DNA from: Paenibacillaceae bacterium
GTDB lineage: Bacteria; Bacillota; Bacilli; Paenibacillales; NBRC-103111
Direction: 5' to 3'
Length of the DNA: 64,000 nucleotides
NCBI GenBank assembly: GCA_029256185.1
Contig: JAQSYI010000001.1
Location: 466,486-530,485, forward strand
Under the pieces are notes generated by a model. That model had not been told where the DNA came from. It did no database searches and was given only the letters and a program-made list of their open reading frames with translations. Of this stretch, positions 46,681 through 54,888 are shown in pieces; position 1 is the first letter of the stretch; each line of letters begins with the position of its first letter. The position numbers and the translations under genes were made by a program.

Positions 46681-47631
46681 TCACCAAAGTCCCTGGTCTT
46701 CGTCATACCATTTCACAAGGCGGTTGGCTGTCACGACCAGAATAAGGCCCACCAGGGATTTGAATATGCCTGCCGCCGTTCCCAGGGAATAGTCCATGGT
46801 CAGCAGCTTGCGCAGCACGTAGGTATCGAGTATTTCCCCGACGCCGGAGGTGGTGGGAGTCATCAGATTATAAATCTGGTCGAAACCCACAGAGAGGAAT
46901 CCGCTGATATGAAGCAGGAACATAATGATCACTGTCGGCATAATCGACGGCAGAGTGATTTTCCAGATCTGCTGCCATCTGCTGGCTCCGTCTACCGTGG
47001 CCGCATCGTACAGGGTAGGATCAATGGCGGCCAGTGCGGCAAAGTAGACGATGGAGCCCCAGCCGATCCCCTGCCAGATATCCGAGGCAATGACGATGCC
47101 GTAGAAATATTGCGGGAACAACAGCCAGCTCACCGGCGTAACTCCCAACCAGCCCAGCGCCTGGTTCAAGCCGCCATCCTCCCCGAGAAAGCCGAACAGG
47201 ATGCCGCTTAAGATGACCCAGGAGAAAAAGTGGGGCAGGTAGGACAGCGTCTGGATGGTCTTGCGCAGCAGCACGATCCGGACCTCATTAAGCATCAGCG
47301 CCAGGATAACCGGGGCTGGGAATACAATGGCCAGCTTCAGAAGCGAGATGACCACCGTATTGCGGAGAGCGTCCGTGAAGCCAACGCCGCTGAACAGGCG
47401 GTGAAAGTGCTCCAAGCCCACCCAGGGGCTTCCCCAGACGCCCTCCAGCATCTGGTAGTCCTTGAAGGCGATCAGCAGCCCGTAAATCGGTACATAATCG
47501 AACAGCAGAAAAATCAGAAAACCGGGCAGAAACATCAGAATGAGACCGCTGTGCGTCCTATAGGAGCGGAACAGCCTCTTCCATGCCGCGGGGCCCCGCC
47601 GGACCCGGGGTGCCGTAACTGTCGTTTCCAT
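46681..47631 (-). CDS. ABC oligosaccharide importer permease, LplB type
   Basis: A 316-residue permease with a basic N-terminus, six membrane segments from about residue 33 (LILMFLPGFLIFLLF), an EAA loop YDAATVDGASRW and C-terminus WYDEDQGLW. The frame is open up to 47682, but GGAGG about 10 nt before the ATG at 47631 sets the start. It lies 67 bp downstream of the membrane-bound AraC regulator gene on the same strand and is probably cotranscribed with or controlled by it. Confidence 0.92.
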   Translation of the reverse strand: METTVTAPRVRRGPAAWKRLFRSYRTHSGLILMFLPGFLIFLLFDYVPIYGLLIAFKDYQMLEGVWGSPWVGLEHFHRLFSGVGFTDALRNTVVISLLKLAIVFPAPVILALMLNEVRIVLLRKTIQTLSYLPHFFSWVILSGILFGFLGEDGGLNQALGWLGVTPVSWLLFPQYFYGIVIASDIWQGIGWGSIVYFAALAAIDPTLYDAATVDGASRWQQIWKITLPSIMPTVIIMFLLHISGFLSVGFDQIYNLMTPTTSGVGEILDTYVLRKLLTMDYSLGTAAGIFKSLVGLILVVTANRLVKWYDEDQGLW

Positions 47632-47698
47632 TGCGCCATAACCTCCGTTTGCAGTAGTCCAATTGGCAACTTCAGCATACAAAGGGGGTCATTCCAGA

Positions 47699-50044
47699 TC
47701 AATAATCACCTTTCGAATGAAGCGCTGCGCGGTATTCCCCGGGTGTCAGCGTCTCCTGCTTCTTGAATACCCGGATCAGATGCTGCGCATTGCCGTAGCC
47801 CACCTCTCTGGCAATCTGCTGCACGGTCAGATCCGTCCTAGCCAGCAGCTCCTTGGCTCGTGCTACCCGGATACCCGTTACATAATGGATGAAGGTCTCC
47901 CCGGTTTCCTCCTTGAAGATCAGACTGACGTAAGAGGGGTTCATCTTCAGCTCGTCAGCCAATGCCTGCAGCGACAGGTCCTGGGCGTAGCGCTCTTCCA
48001 CAATCCGGAAGGTTCGCTGCACCACTTCGTCACGCAGCTTCTTCTTGCTTCCGGCGATCAGCTCCAGAAGCGGCGGGAAGACTGCGCGGGGGAACCAGGC
48101 CGCCATGGCCTCCTGATCCTCCAGCTTGAAGAATTGATCGTACGGATTACCGTCCGGGAACAGCCCGCCCAGATCTTCCTGGTATTCCTGTGCCAGCCGG
48201 ATAACGGAGACCAGGAGCTGCAGGCAATACGTTTTCACAATCGTAATGGGAGGAGAGCCTGCCGAGATTTCCTTCATAAATTGCCGCAGAGCGGCTTCTG
48301 TCCGCTGTTGGTCCCCGTTGTGCAGCCCGTCTTGCACCGCTTCTTCTGCGGCGGACGGATACCGGACCAGACTGCTCGGCTTCTCTTCCATGGCGGAGCC
48401 GGACAACAGGGCATCCCCCGGCTTCAGCCAGTTCTGCCGAAGCGCCCGCAAGGACTCGCTGTACGAACGGGATAGCTCGTGGAATTGGGAGACTACCGAG
48501 CCCATGGAGAGCGTAACCGTGTGGCGCAGATACTTCTTCACGCTGGAGCGGATCATCTCGGCCATATCCTTAAGCTCCCGGTCCCCGCAAGCCTCCGGCA
48601 AATTGAAGATCACCACGGTATGGTCGTGGGTAATCAAGGTTTCTGCGTGATACTCCCCCTCGAACAGCTCATTGATGATATTCGCCGCGGCGAACAGAAA
48701 CAGCGGCTTATCTTTATCCGCGAAGCGGCCGTTGTCGTCCAACGCATCCATTTCCAGGGAAATAACGCCAAACTTGGGCAGGCGGAACAAGTGGAAATCT
48801 CCGCTGTACAGCTCGGCCAGCTTCCCCAGGGAATTCGTATTGCCCACCAGGGCAGACAGCAGATAGTGGGCGCGCAGCAGGGGAAGCTGTTCTTTCCAGG
48901 CCGCCTTCACCTCCAGCACCTCCCGCTTCAGATGGGAGATGCTGGTCTCGATATACGCAATCTGGCCTGAGTATCCGGTTTCATTCTTGCGGTTGGCCGG
49001 AACCTCGTGGGCAGGATCGAACAACCGGATCAGCCGCTCGATGCCGTTGTGGAACTTGGCAAAGCTGAAGTAGGCGGTAATGAACGCCAATGCGGACAGA
49101 AGAACGGTGCTGATAATTATGATCTGCTTCAACAGAGCCACGCTGCTGCTGACGATCCCCACCGGAACCAGCATGGCGTAGGTCCAACCGTTATCAGCGG
49201 AGGTCTTGAAGGTGGCGAACATTTCCGGAGCATCGGGATGCTCCAGACGGTAAGTGCCGCTGGTTCCTGCTCCCGGCTTCCGCTCCGGCAGCAGTCCGGC
49301 AACAGCCGGTGCGGCTTCCGCCGCGATACTTCCGCTGTTTGCCAGGAGTTCCATCTTCTCATTGAACAGCAGCATGCTGCCCTGGGCGGTGTCCGCAGAG
49401 AATTGGCCCAGCATATCCCGGATATAACGGGCGGACAGATTCACCAGGAGCACGGCCTTGGGCTCGTCATACAGGAACGGAAGCACCCTTACATATGTCA
49501 GCATCCGCTCCTCCTGCATAAGCCGGTTCACCCCTGTCCGCGGGGCGATCCAGAAGCTCTGTTTTCTTGAGTCCAGGGCTTCCTGCAGATAGGACATCCA
49601 GGAGGTGTCCTTATACTCGCCGCTGTCCAGGGAGGTGAACTGATAGGAGGAAATCACCGTCATCTGCTTCAGATGAATGAAGGCCACCGAGTCGATTCCT
49701 TCCATGGAGCTGGCGATGGCGGTCAAGTCCCGCTTGACTTCATTGGCAAGCGGCATGCTGCCAAGGACAGGCTCCGCTCCGGTATCCATTAAGGTAATGA
49801 AGTTGGATTGCAGCGCCAACTGGGTGGAGAAGCTCTCAATCTGGCCGATTGTGGCTTCCACCTGTCTGCTGGTCTGGTTCATGGAGGCAAAAGAGGAACG
49901 GTTCACCTCCGATTCAATCAGATGGCTTCCCATCATATACATCAGTGTGCCGAAGCCCAGCACCGGCAGCAGCGATAACGCCAGAACAACGGATATGACC
50001 CGCAAATTGATGATTGTCGCACCCCAACGCTTGATTCGGTTCAA
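47699..50044 (-). CDS. Membrane-bound AraC family regulator with extracellular sensor
   Basis: About 781 residues: an N-terminal membrane helix (about 14-36, VISVVLALSLLPVLGFGTLMY), a Cache-like extracellular region, a second helix (IIIISTVLLSALAFITAYFSF), a long cytoplasmic linker, and two helix-turn-helix motifs at the C-terminus (MNPSYVSLIFKEETGETF and YGNAQHLIRVFKKQETLTPGEY). It senses and binds DNA in one chain, with no kinase. No ATG fits: a TTG at 50149 lacks a ribosome binding site, while the TTG at 50044 follows GGAGG by 13 nt and gives the usual family length, so 50044 is chosen with moderate certainty. It probably controls the importer genes directly downstream. Confidence 0.87.
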   Translation of the reverse strand: MNRIKRWGATIINLRVISVVLALSLLPVLGFGTLMYMMGSHLIESEVNRSSFASMNQTSRQVEATIGQIESFSTQLALQSNFITLMDTGAEPVLGSMPLANEVKRDLTAIASSMEGIDSVAFIHLKQMTVISSYQFTSLDSGEYKDTSWMSYLQEALDSRKQSFWIAPRTGVNRLMQEERMLTYVRVLPFLYDEPKAVLLVNLSARYIRDMLGQFSADTAQGSMLLFNEKMELLANSGSIAAEAAPAVAGLLPERKPGAGTSGTYRLEHPDAPEMFATFKTSADNGWTYAMLVPVGIVSSSVALLKQIIIISTVLLSALAFITAYFSFAKFHNGIERLIRLFDPAHEVPANRKNETGYSGQIAYIETSISHLKREVLEVKAAWKEQLPLLRAHYLLSALVGNTNSLGKLAELYSGDFHLFRLPKFGVISLEMDALDDNGRFADKDKPLFLFAAANIINELFEGEYHAETLITHDHTVVIFNLPEACGDRELKDMAEMIRSSVKKYLRHTVTLSMGSVVSQFHELSRSYSESLRALRQNWLKPGDALLSGSAMEEKPSSLVRYPSAAEEAVQDGLHNGDQQRTEAALRQFMKEISAGSPPITIVKTYCLQLLVSVIRLAQEYQEDLGGLFPDGNPYDQFFKLEDQEAMAAWFPRAVFPPLLELIAGSKKKLRDEVVQRTFRIVEERYAQDLSLQALADELKMNPSYVSLIFKEETGETFIHYVTGIRVARAKELLARTDLTVQQIAREVGYGNAQHLIRVFKKQETLTPGEYRAALHSKGDY

Positions 50045-50192
50045 GGTTTGTGCCGCACCTCCGGAGTAAATCGGATGAAGAGCATATCCTTCTATTCTAT
50101 AAATAAGGGAAGCGGGATTCCAATACAATGACGACTTTTCGAATGGCAAAAATCCGTGGACGTATCCACGGATTCCGGTTGTTGCTTGCGCC

Positions 50193-50651
50193 TTAGGTAT
50201 AGATCAGATAAGCGGTTGCCGTACAGCTTTCTTCGGCGGTGATGCGTACCCAGCGGGCGCTGAACCCGGCCGGGAATTCATGGTGCACATAACCGACCGC
50301 CGGTACAACCAGCGTCTCGTAGGTCTTCCACGATTGGGTGCCCAGGAAATCCACTTCAACCGTAAACCGCCCGCTGCGGCTGCTGTTGTGGGTCAAATGG
50401 AGGACCTTCCGGTCAAAGCCCGTCATCAGATAAGGATCGGACGACGGCCCTCCGGCTTCCACGGCCGTCTCCCACCAGGGTCCGCCCCAGCCCTTGGGCT
50501 TGCCGAATTGCCACAGGTCGTCGGTTTTGCCGAACCACAGATTGGACTGGGGTTCGCTGCCTTGCAGATTCGTATCCCAGATGAGCGTCACCTGGTTGCC
50601 GCCGAGCACCAGCATTCCCCTCCAGGAGCAGAAATCCGGGACTATCCGCAA
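50193..50651 (-). pseudogene. C-terminal fragment of a larger hypothetical protein
   Basis: A 152-codon open frame starting in mid-domain (RIVPDFCSWRGMLVLGG). It is aromatic-rich with clear domain-like sequence (SNLWFGKTDDLWQFGKP, GFDRKVLHL, GYVHHEFPAGFSARW) and ends in a normal stop. No proper start is found: its first codon is a TTG without a ribosome binding site, and the text upstream switches at once to TnpB-like sequence on the other strand. It looks like the tail of a protein several hundred residues long, of a kind found in sugar-use loci, whose front was removed. Its function is not known to me. Confidence 0.6.
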
Positions 50652-50659
50652 GTGGGTGG

Positions 50660-50842
50660 AAACGGGCCCAGGCGGCTGAACAGGGAATCGAGGTGCTTTT
50701 GACAGAAGAAGCCTACACCTCGAAAGCCAGCTTCCCGGATCGCTACCCCTTGCCGCGGTATGGCGAAGAGGGGGCGTTCTCGGGCAAGCGAGTGCATCGC
50801 GGACTGTATCGGAGCAAAAAGGGATTCATCCATGCCGATGTG
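50660..50842 (+). pseudogene. Relic of an IS200/IS605-type TnpB (OrfB) transposase-associated nuclease
   Basis: About 60 codons reading AQAAEQGIEVLLTEEAYTSK, ASFPDRYPLP and FSGKRVHRGLYRSKKG..IHADV. This is the C-terminal RuvC region of TnpB: the EEAYTSK glutamate motif, a GKRVxRGLYRS block, and HADV where intact proteins have NADxN with the last catalytic aspartate. The zinc-finger cysteines normally found between these blocks are absent (SKASF, no CxxC), everything upstream is missing, and similarity stops at HADV. The element is dead and marks the breakpoint that removed the front of the minus-strand gene beside it. Confidence 0.7.
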
Positions 50843-50844
50843 TT

Positions 50845-51115
50845 CATATTCATTGGAAAACCCCGGACGGCGGCACTCTTGCCTCAGTCGGGGAACTGCC
50901 TGTAAACCGGGTATCGCTCAAAAACAGCGGCCGGCTTTCGTCCACCCTGGCCTTGTTCAGGACGTTGATCCGCAAGTCGGACCCTTTTTAGCCTCGAGTG
51001 GAAAAATCATCTGCTCCGGGACATCTGGAATGCCTATTGCAACGAATATTATTTAAGCCGGATCTTCACCAACAAGGTCGGCATGTCCCCGTCTTCATTC
51101 AGAAGATTGCACCGG
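50845..51115 (+). pseudogene. Remnant of an AraC family regulator
   Basis: Two pieces in different frames. 50845-50991 reads TPDGGTLASVGELPVNRVSL then SSTLALFRTLIRKSD, like the linker between sensor and DNA-binding parts of small AraC regulators; it ends in a stop at 50989. 50990-51115 reads SLEWKNHLLRDIW then YCNEYYLSRIFTNKVGMSPS and SFRRLHR, the hallmark second helix-turn-helix. The first helix-turn-helix and the whole sensor domain are missing. The start and the neighbouring TnpB relic suggest that an insertion and later deletion destroyed it. It may once have controlled the importer operon beginning at 51442. Confidence 0.6.
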
Positions 51116-51253
51116 ATATGAGGCTGCCCTCCGCTGATTCCCCCATACTGATGCCCCGGGAGAATCCTCTCAGGGGCTCTGCGTCTTTTCCGTCAACCGC
51201 TCTGACCGCCGTATATAGCCGGCTCGTTCTCCCAAGCTGCTTTCCATGCTCAG

Positions 51254-51310
51254 ATCTGCCCTCTATGTGGAATTGCCCTCATTATGCAGCGTCCCGCGGC
51301 GTTCTATAAT
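51254..51310 (+). promoter_or_regulatory. Promoter plus upstream element of the importer/GH130 operon (copy A)
   Basis: -35 TTATGC (51282-51287), 17-bp spacer, perfect -10 TATAAT (51305-51310). Directly upstream are ATCTGCCCTC (51254-51263), GTGG (51267-51270) and CATTATGC (51280-51287), matching copy B at 40524-40580 in order and spacing (36 of 57 positions identical without gaps). TGCCCTC occurs twice, 17 bp apart (51257 and 51274), possible half-sites. The 5' untranslated region would be about 125 nt to the ATG at 51442. The stretch 51116-51253 shows no gene. Confidence 0.7.
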
Positions 51311-51441
51311 GAAACTGTAAGAATGATAGCAACATAAGGATACCCCATAACAGCGGCCCGGTGCTTGACAAGCTTGTCCGGGATGAGGTGCGGGGGATTC
51401 TCCGGCATTTATGAATCTGTATAAAGAGGGAGGCAATAAAG

Positions 51442-52818
51442 ATGTTGAAAAAAACAGTATTAGCCGCCATGACTATGGTGATGGCAGCCGGCCTGGCCGC
51501 TTGCGGGGGCAATGAGGAAGCCGCAGACAACAAGCCGGGCGCATCCGCCGCGCCGGCAGGAGAAAAAACCAAACTGACGTACTGGACCGGTGACCGGCAT
51601 GATGCGGAATACATCAAGGAAGTGATCGCGCAGTTCAACAGCACCAACAAGGATCATATTGAGGTAGAGATGGTCGTGCGCTCGGAGGATTATGATCAAG
51701 CGCTGGACCTGGCCTTCACCTCAGCCCAAGCGCCGGATATTTTCCGTGTGAAAGAGAACACCATCCAGACCCTATACAAGAAAGGCTATATGGCTCCCCT
51801 TGACAGCTATCTCACGGATGAATGGAAGAAGAAGTTCCCGCCCATGGAGGACCTGAACACCTTCGACGGCAAGATCTACAGCCTTCCCAACTACGGCACT
51901 ACCATGAGACTGGTATATAATCTGGAGCTGTTCGAGAAAGCGGGCATCAAGAATCCGCCGACTACCTTGAAGGAGATGGTGGAGGATGCCAAGAAAATCA
52001 CCGAGGCAGGCAAGGCGGATGGCGCTTACGGCATTGCCTTCAATCTGAAGAGTCCCAACAGCGCCTTGGGGCGTTCCGCGCGGCTGATCGCCGAGCTTAG
52101 CGGCTATGGCGGGTTCGGCTATGATTTTAAGGCAGGCAAGTTCGATTTTGCCGGCTGGAAGGAAATTGTCGAAGCATTCAAGCAGATGAAGAGCGACGGC
52201 AGCATGCTGCCCGGTGTGGAATCTCTGGATATCGATCCGCTCCGCGCCCAATTCGCTGAAGGAAAGATCGGCATGTACATGTCCTTCTCTTCCGAGCCCG
52301 GCGTTTACCAAAACCAGTTCCCGGCCAAGATCAAGTGGGCGGCGGCGCCTGCACCGACTGTTACCGGCGAGGTCAAGGGCGCATCCGGCTTCCTGGGCGG
52401 CCAATGGCTGGCCATCAGCAAGGACTCGAAGAATAAGGATGCGGCCTGGAAGTTCCTGAGCTACATGTACGGGGACAATATCCTGAAGACTTACCAGGAG
52501 AAGGGCTTCGGCATCTCCATGGTGCCTTCCGTCGCTGAGAGCGCCAAAGCGCCGGCGATCAACGGAATCGACGGCTTCCTGCCCAATAAATCGGATGGGG
52601 TATGGCCCATCTCTCCAAGTGTTAATGTGCAAGGGATAAAATACTACGACGCCTTCTTCAAGTACATGCTGGAGGGCGGCGACCTGGACAAGATCATCGA
52701 GGACCTGAACAAGCGGTACAACGAGGCGTTGGATAAAGCGGTTGCCGCAGGTGAAGTGAAGACAAAGGCCATACCGGACTTTGATCCTGCCAAGCTGGGC
52801 GGACAATACGCCAAATAA
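51442..52818 (+). CDS. CUT1-type sugar ABC importer solute-binding lipoprotein
   Basis: A 458-residue binding protein with lipobox LAAC near residue 20 and GGAGG about 10 nt before the ATG. The family-1 pattern is clear: LTYWTGDRHDAEYIKEV, AQAPDIFRV, YNLELFEKAGI, NPPTTLKEM and WLAISKDSKNKDAAWKFL. It is shorter and of a different subfamily than the three LplA-like proteins in the window. It heads the operon with two UgpA/UgpE-type permeases and a GH130 phosphorylase, so beta-manno-oligosaccharides are a reasonable substrate guess. Confidence 0.94.
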   Translation: MLKKTVLAAMTMVMAAGLAACGGNEEAADNKPGASAAPAGEKTKLTYWTGDRHDAEYIKEVIAQFNSTNKDHIEVEMVVRSEDYDQALDLAFTSAQAPDIFRVKENTIQTLYKKGYMAPLDSYLTDEWKKKFPPMEDLNTFDGKIYSLPNYGTTMRLVYNLELFEKAGIKNPPTTLKEMVEDAKKITEAGKADGAYGIAFNLKSPNSALGRSARLIAELSGYGGFGYDFKAGKFDFAGWKEIVEAFKQMKSDGSMLPGVESLDIDPLRAQFAEGKIGMYMSFSSEPGVYQNQFPAKIKWAAAPAPTVTGEVKGASGFLGGQWLAISKDSKNKDAAWKFLSYMYGDNILKTYQEKGFGISMVPSVAESAKAPAINGIDGFLPNKSDGVWPISPSVNVQGIKYYDAFFKYMLEGGDLDKIIEDLNKRYNEALDKAVAAGEVKTKAIPDFDPAKLGGQYAK

Positions 52819-52828
52819 GCTTGTGCGG

Positions 52829-52886
52829 CAAGCCGGCAGGGCAAGGATGGGATGACGGTGACCCGGTCCTTGCCCTCTGCCGGTTG
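52829..52886 (+). promoter_or_regulatory. Stable stem-loop after the binding-protein gene
   Basis: CCGGCAGGGCAAGGA (52833-52847) pairs with TCCTTGCCCTCTGCCGG (52867-52883), with a 1- to 2-nt bulge and a loop of about 19 nt. It starts about 14 bp after the binding-protein stop codon and lies before the permease ribosome binding site. Such hairpins in sugar-importer operons protect the upstream mRNA or limit read-through, giving more binding protein than permease. Confidence 0.65.
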
Positions 52887-52919
52887 GAAGTCAAAGGGTA
52901 CCGGAAAGGAGCGGAAGAG

Positions 52920-53816
52920 ATGAGCAAGATCCGAAAATACGCATTTTCTTACAGCTTTATTATCCCCAGCCTGTTTCTGACCCTGGCGCTTGGCGTATAT
53001 CCCATTGCCTGGGCCATGCGGTACATGTTCTATGATTACAAGGGCTACGGGACAGAACGCTTCATCGGCTTCGACAACTTCAGACAGCTTTTTCAGGACT
53101 CGCTTTTCTGGGATTCCGTGGTCAACACCTTCGTTTACGCGGGAGGCAAGCTGGTCATTACGCTTCCGCTATCCTTGCTGTTGGCGGTTTTGCTGAACAG
53201 AGGGATCAAGGGAAGAAACTTTCTGCGCGCCGTTTATTTCATGCCTACGATCATCAGCTCTGCGGTCATCGCGGTTGTGTTCTTCAATATTTTCAACTCC
53301 TACAACGGTATTCTGAATCAATATTTGCTCAAATGGCATATTATCGACAAAAGCATCGATTGGCTTGGACCGGATCTGGCCATGTTTACTACCATATTGC
53401 TGGCTGTATGGGGGGCTGTAGGCAACTACATGCTGCTGTTTCTGGCCGGGCTGCAGAATATTTCCGACGATGTCTACGAGAGCGCCTCGCTGGATGGAGC
53501 GAGCAAGCCGCAGCAATTCTGGTACATCACCATCCCTATGCTCGGCCCTGTGCTACAGATGGTGATCATGCTGGCCATCATCAATGCCTTGAAGGGATAT
53601 GAAAGCATTATGGTCTTCACTGAAGGCGGTCCAATCGGCAAAACCGAGGTCATGTTCCTCTATGTATATAAGCTGTTCTTCCCCGTAGCCGGACAAGGCG
53701 CTGTCGTGGAGCAGCAGATCGGATACGGCAGTGCCGCAGGCTTTACCACTGCTCTGATTGTGGGAGCCATTACCGTTATTTATCAATTGGCTTCCAAACG
53801 GCTGAACCGGCTGTAG
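52920..53816 (+). CDS. CUT1 sugar ABC importer permease, UgpA/MalF type
   Basis: A 298-residue permease with six membrane segments and the EAA loop YESASLDGASK. AAGGAG lies 8-9 nt before the ATG at 52920. An open frame extends upstream to 52821, but that part is the hairpin region. The N-terminus FSYSFIIPSLFLTLALGVYPIAWAM contains the typical first helix. It pairs with the permease at 53850. Confidence 0.93.
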   Translation: MSKIRKYAFSYSFIIPSLFLTLALGVYPIAWAMRYMFYDYKGYGTERFIGFDNFRQLFQDSLFWDSVVNTFVYAGGKLVITLPLSLLLAVLLNRGIKGRNFLRAVYFMPTIISSAVIAVVFFNIFNSYNGILNQYLLKWHIIDKSIDWLGPDLAMFTTILLAVWGAVGNYMLLFLAGLQNISDDVYESASLDGASKPQQFWYITIPMLGPVLQMVIMLAIINALKGYESIMVFTEGGPIGKTEVMFLYVYKLFFPVAGQGAVVEQQIGYGSAAGFTTALIVGAITVIYQLASKRLNRL

Positions 53817-53849
53817 AAGCCGGCATGCCTAAAGAAAGGAGCGGATGTT

Positions 53850-54734
53850 ATGAGTACAGAGCTCACTTATGGACCTGCCCGGAGCAGCTTGCCCCGGATC
53901 TCCTATAAACGCATAGCCACAAGGATTTTGCTGTGGGCATTTCTGCTGGTCGTGGCTTTTCTGACCGTATTTCCCGTGATCACGGCTTTCCTGGGTTCCT
54001 TCAAGACCAATGCGGAACTGACCGGCGGAGCCACCATCCTGCCGTCTTCCTGGCAGTTCGACAACTATGTGCAAGCCTGGAAGCAGGCCAATTTCTCCCG
54101 ATTCACCTTTAACAGCATGTGGGTGGCGGCGGCTGTTACAGTGGGGACGCTGCTTATCACCGCTATGGCGGCCTATGTAGTGGACCGGATGTCATTCCCC
54201 GGCAAACGTATCTATGTGGGAATCCAGGCGGCCACCATGTTCATCTCCATCGGTGCTGTAGTTCTGCGCCCCCAGTATGACCTGATGATCAGGCTGCATC
54301 TGAACACCACCCTGTGGGCGGTCATTATCATCCTGATCAGCTCCCATGCCTACATCTTCTTCATCCTGCTCAGCTTCATGAGCGCCATCCCTAAGGATCT
54401 GGATGAGGCGGCGCTGATTGACGGCTCGTCGCCTGCCAACACCTTCTGGCGGGTGATCCTCCCTCTGCTGCGCCCCGGTCTGGGTGTGGCTGCCCTCTTT
54501 ACCTTCAGAGGGGCATGGAATGAATATCTGCTGCCTCTGGTCTTTACTATGAGCAACCCCAAGCTGCAGACCCTGACCGTGGGGCTGGCCAATCTGCGCT
54601 ACGGCATCTCCGCCGCCTCCCAGACCCACTACATGATGGCGGGAGCATGCCTGTCCATCCTGCCGCTGCTGGTGGTCTACGTGCTGGCCAACAAGTCCTT
54701 CATGCAGATGACGGCGGGTTCGGTCAAGGGTTGA
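53850..54734 (+). CDS. CUT1 sugar ABC importer permease, UgpE/MalG type
   Basis: A 294-residue permease starting 33 bp after its partner, with AAGGAG 8 nt before the ATG. It has six membrane segments, the EAA loop LDEAALIDGSSP and the C-terminal QMTAGSVKG. It forms the channel with the UgpA-type protein. As for the other importers in this window, the ATPase must be encoded elsewhere. Confidence 0.93.
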   Translation: MSTELTYGPARSSLPRISYKRIATRILLWAFLLVVAFLTVFPVITAFLGSFKTNAELTGGATILPSSWQFDNYVQAWKQANFSRFTFNSMWVAAAVTVGTLLITAMAAYVVDRMSFPGKRIYVGIQAATMFISIGAVVLRPQYDLMIRLHLNTTLWAVIIILISSHAYIFFILLSFMSAIPKDLDEAALIDGSSPANTFWRVILPLLRPGLGVAALFTFRGAWNEYLLPLVFTMSNPKLQTLTVGLANLRYGISAASQTHYMMAGACLSILPLLVVYVLANKSFMQMTAGSVKG

Positions 54735-54801
54735 GACAGGCAGATTTATCCGTTGGAAAAGACCCTTGCCACCTTAAATAATGGGATATTAACATGAAAA
54801 A

Positions 54802-54835
54802 TTGACATAGGCGGGAAGCGGACTCCTCTTATAAT
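54802..54835 (+). promoter_or_regulatory. Possible internal promoter with 22-bp spacer before the GH130 gene
   Basis: A perfect TTGACA (54802-54807) and a perfect TATAAT (54830-54835) lie in the 154-bp gap before the phosphorylase gene, but 22 bp apart, about 5 bp too far for normal sigma-A use. Either an activator that distorts the DNA is needed, or only one of the two boxes is used. Confidence 0.4.
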
Positions 54836-54888
54836 AAAGCTGTATCGTCTGCTGGTATTTCAGATTACCTAAAGGGAGGGTCTTCAGC

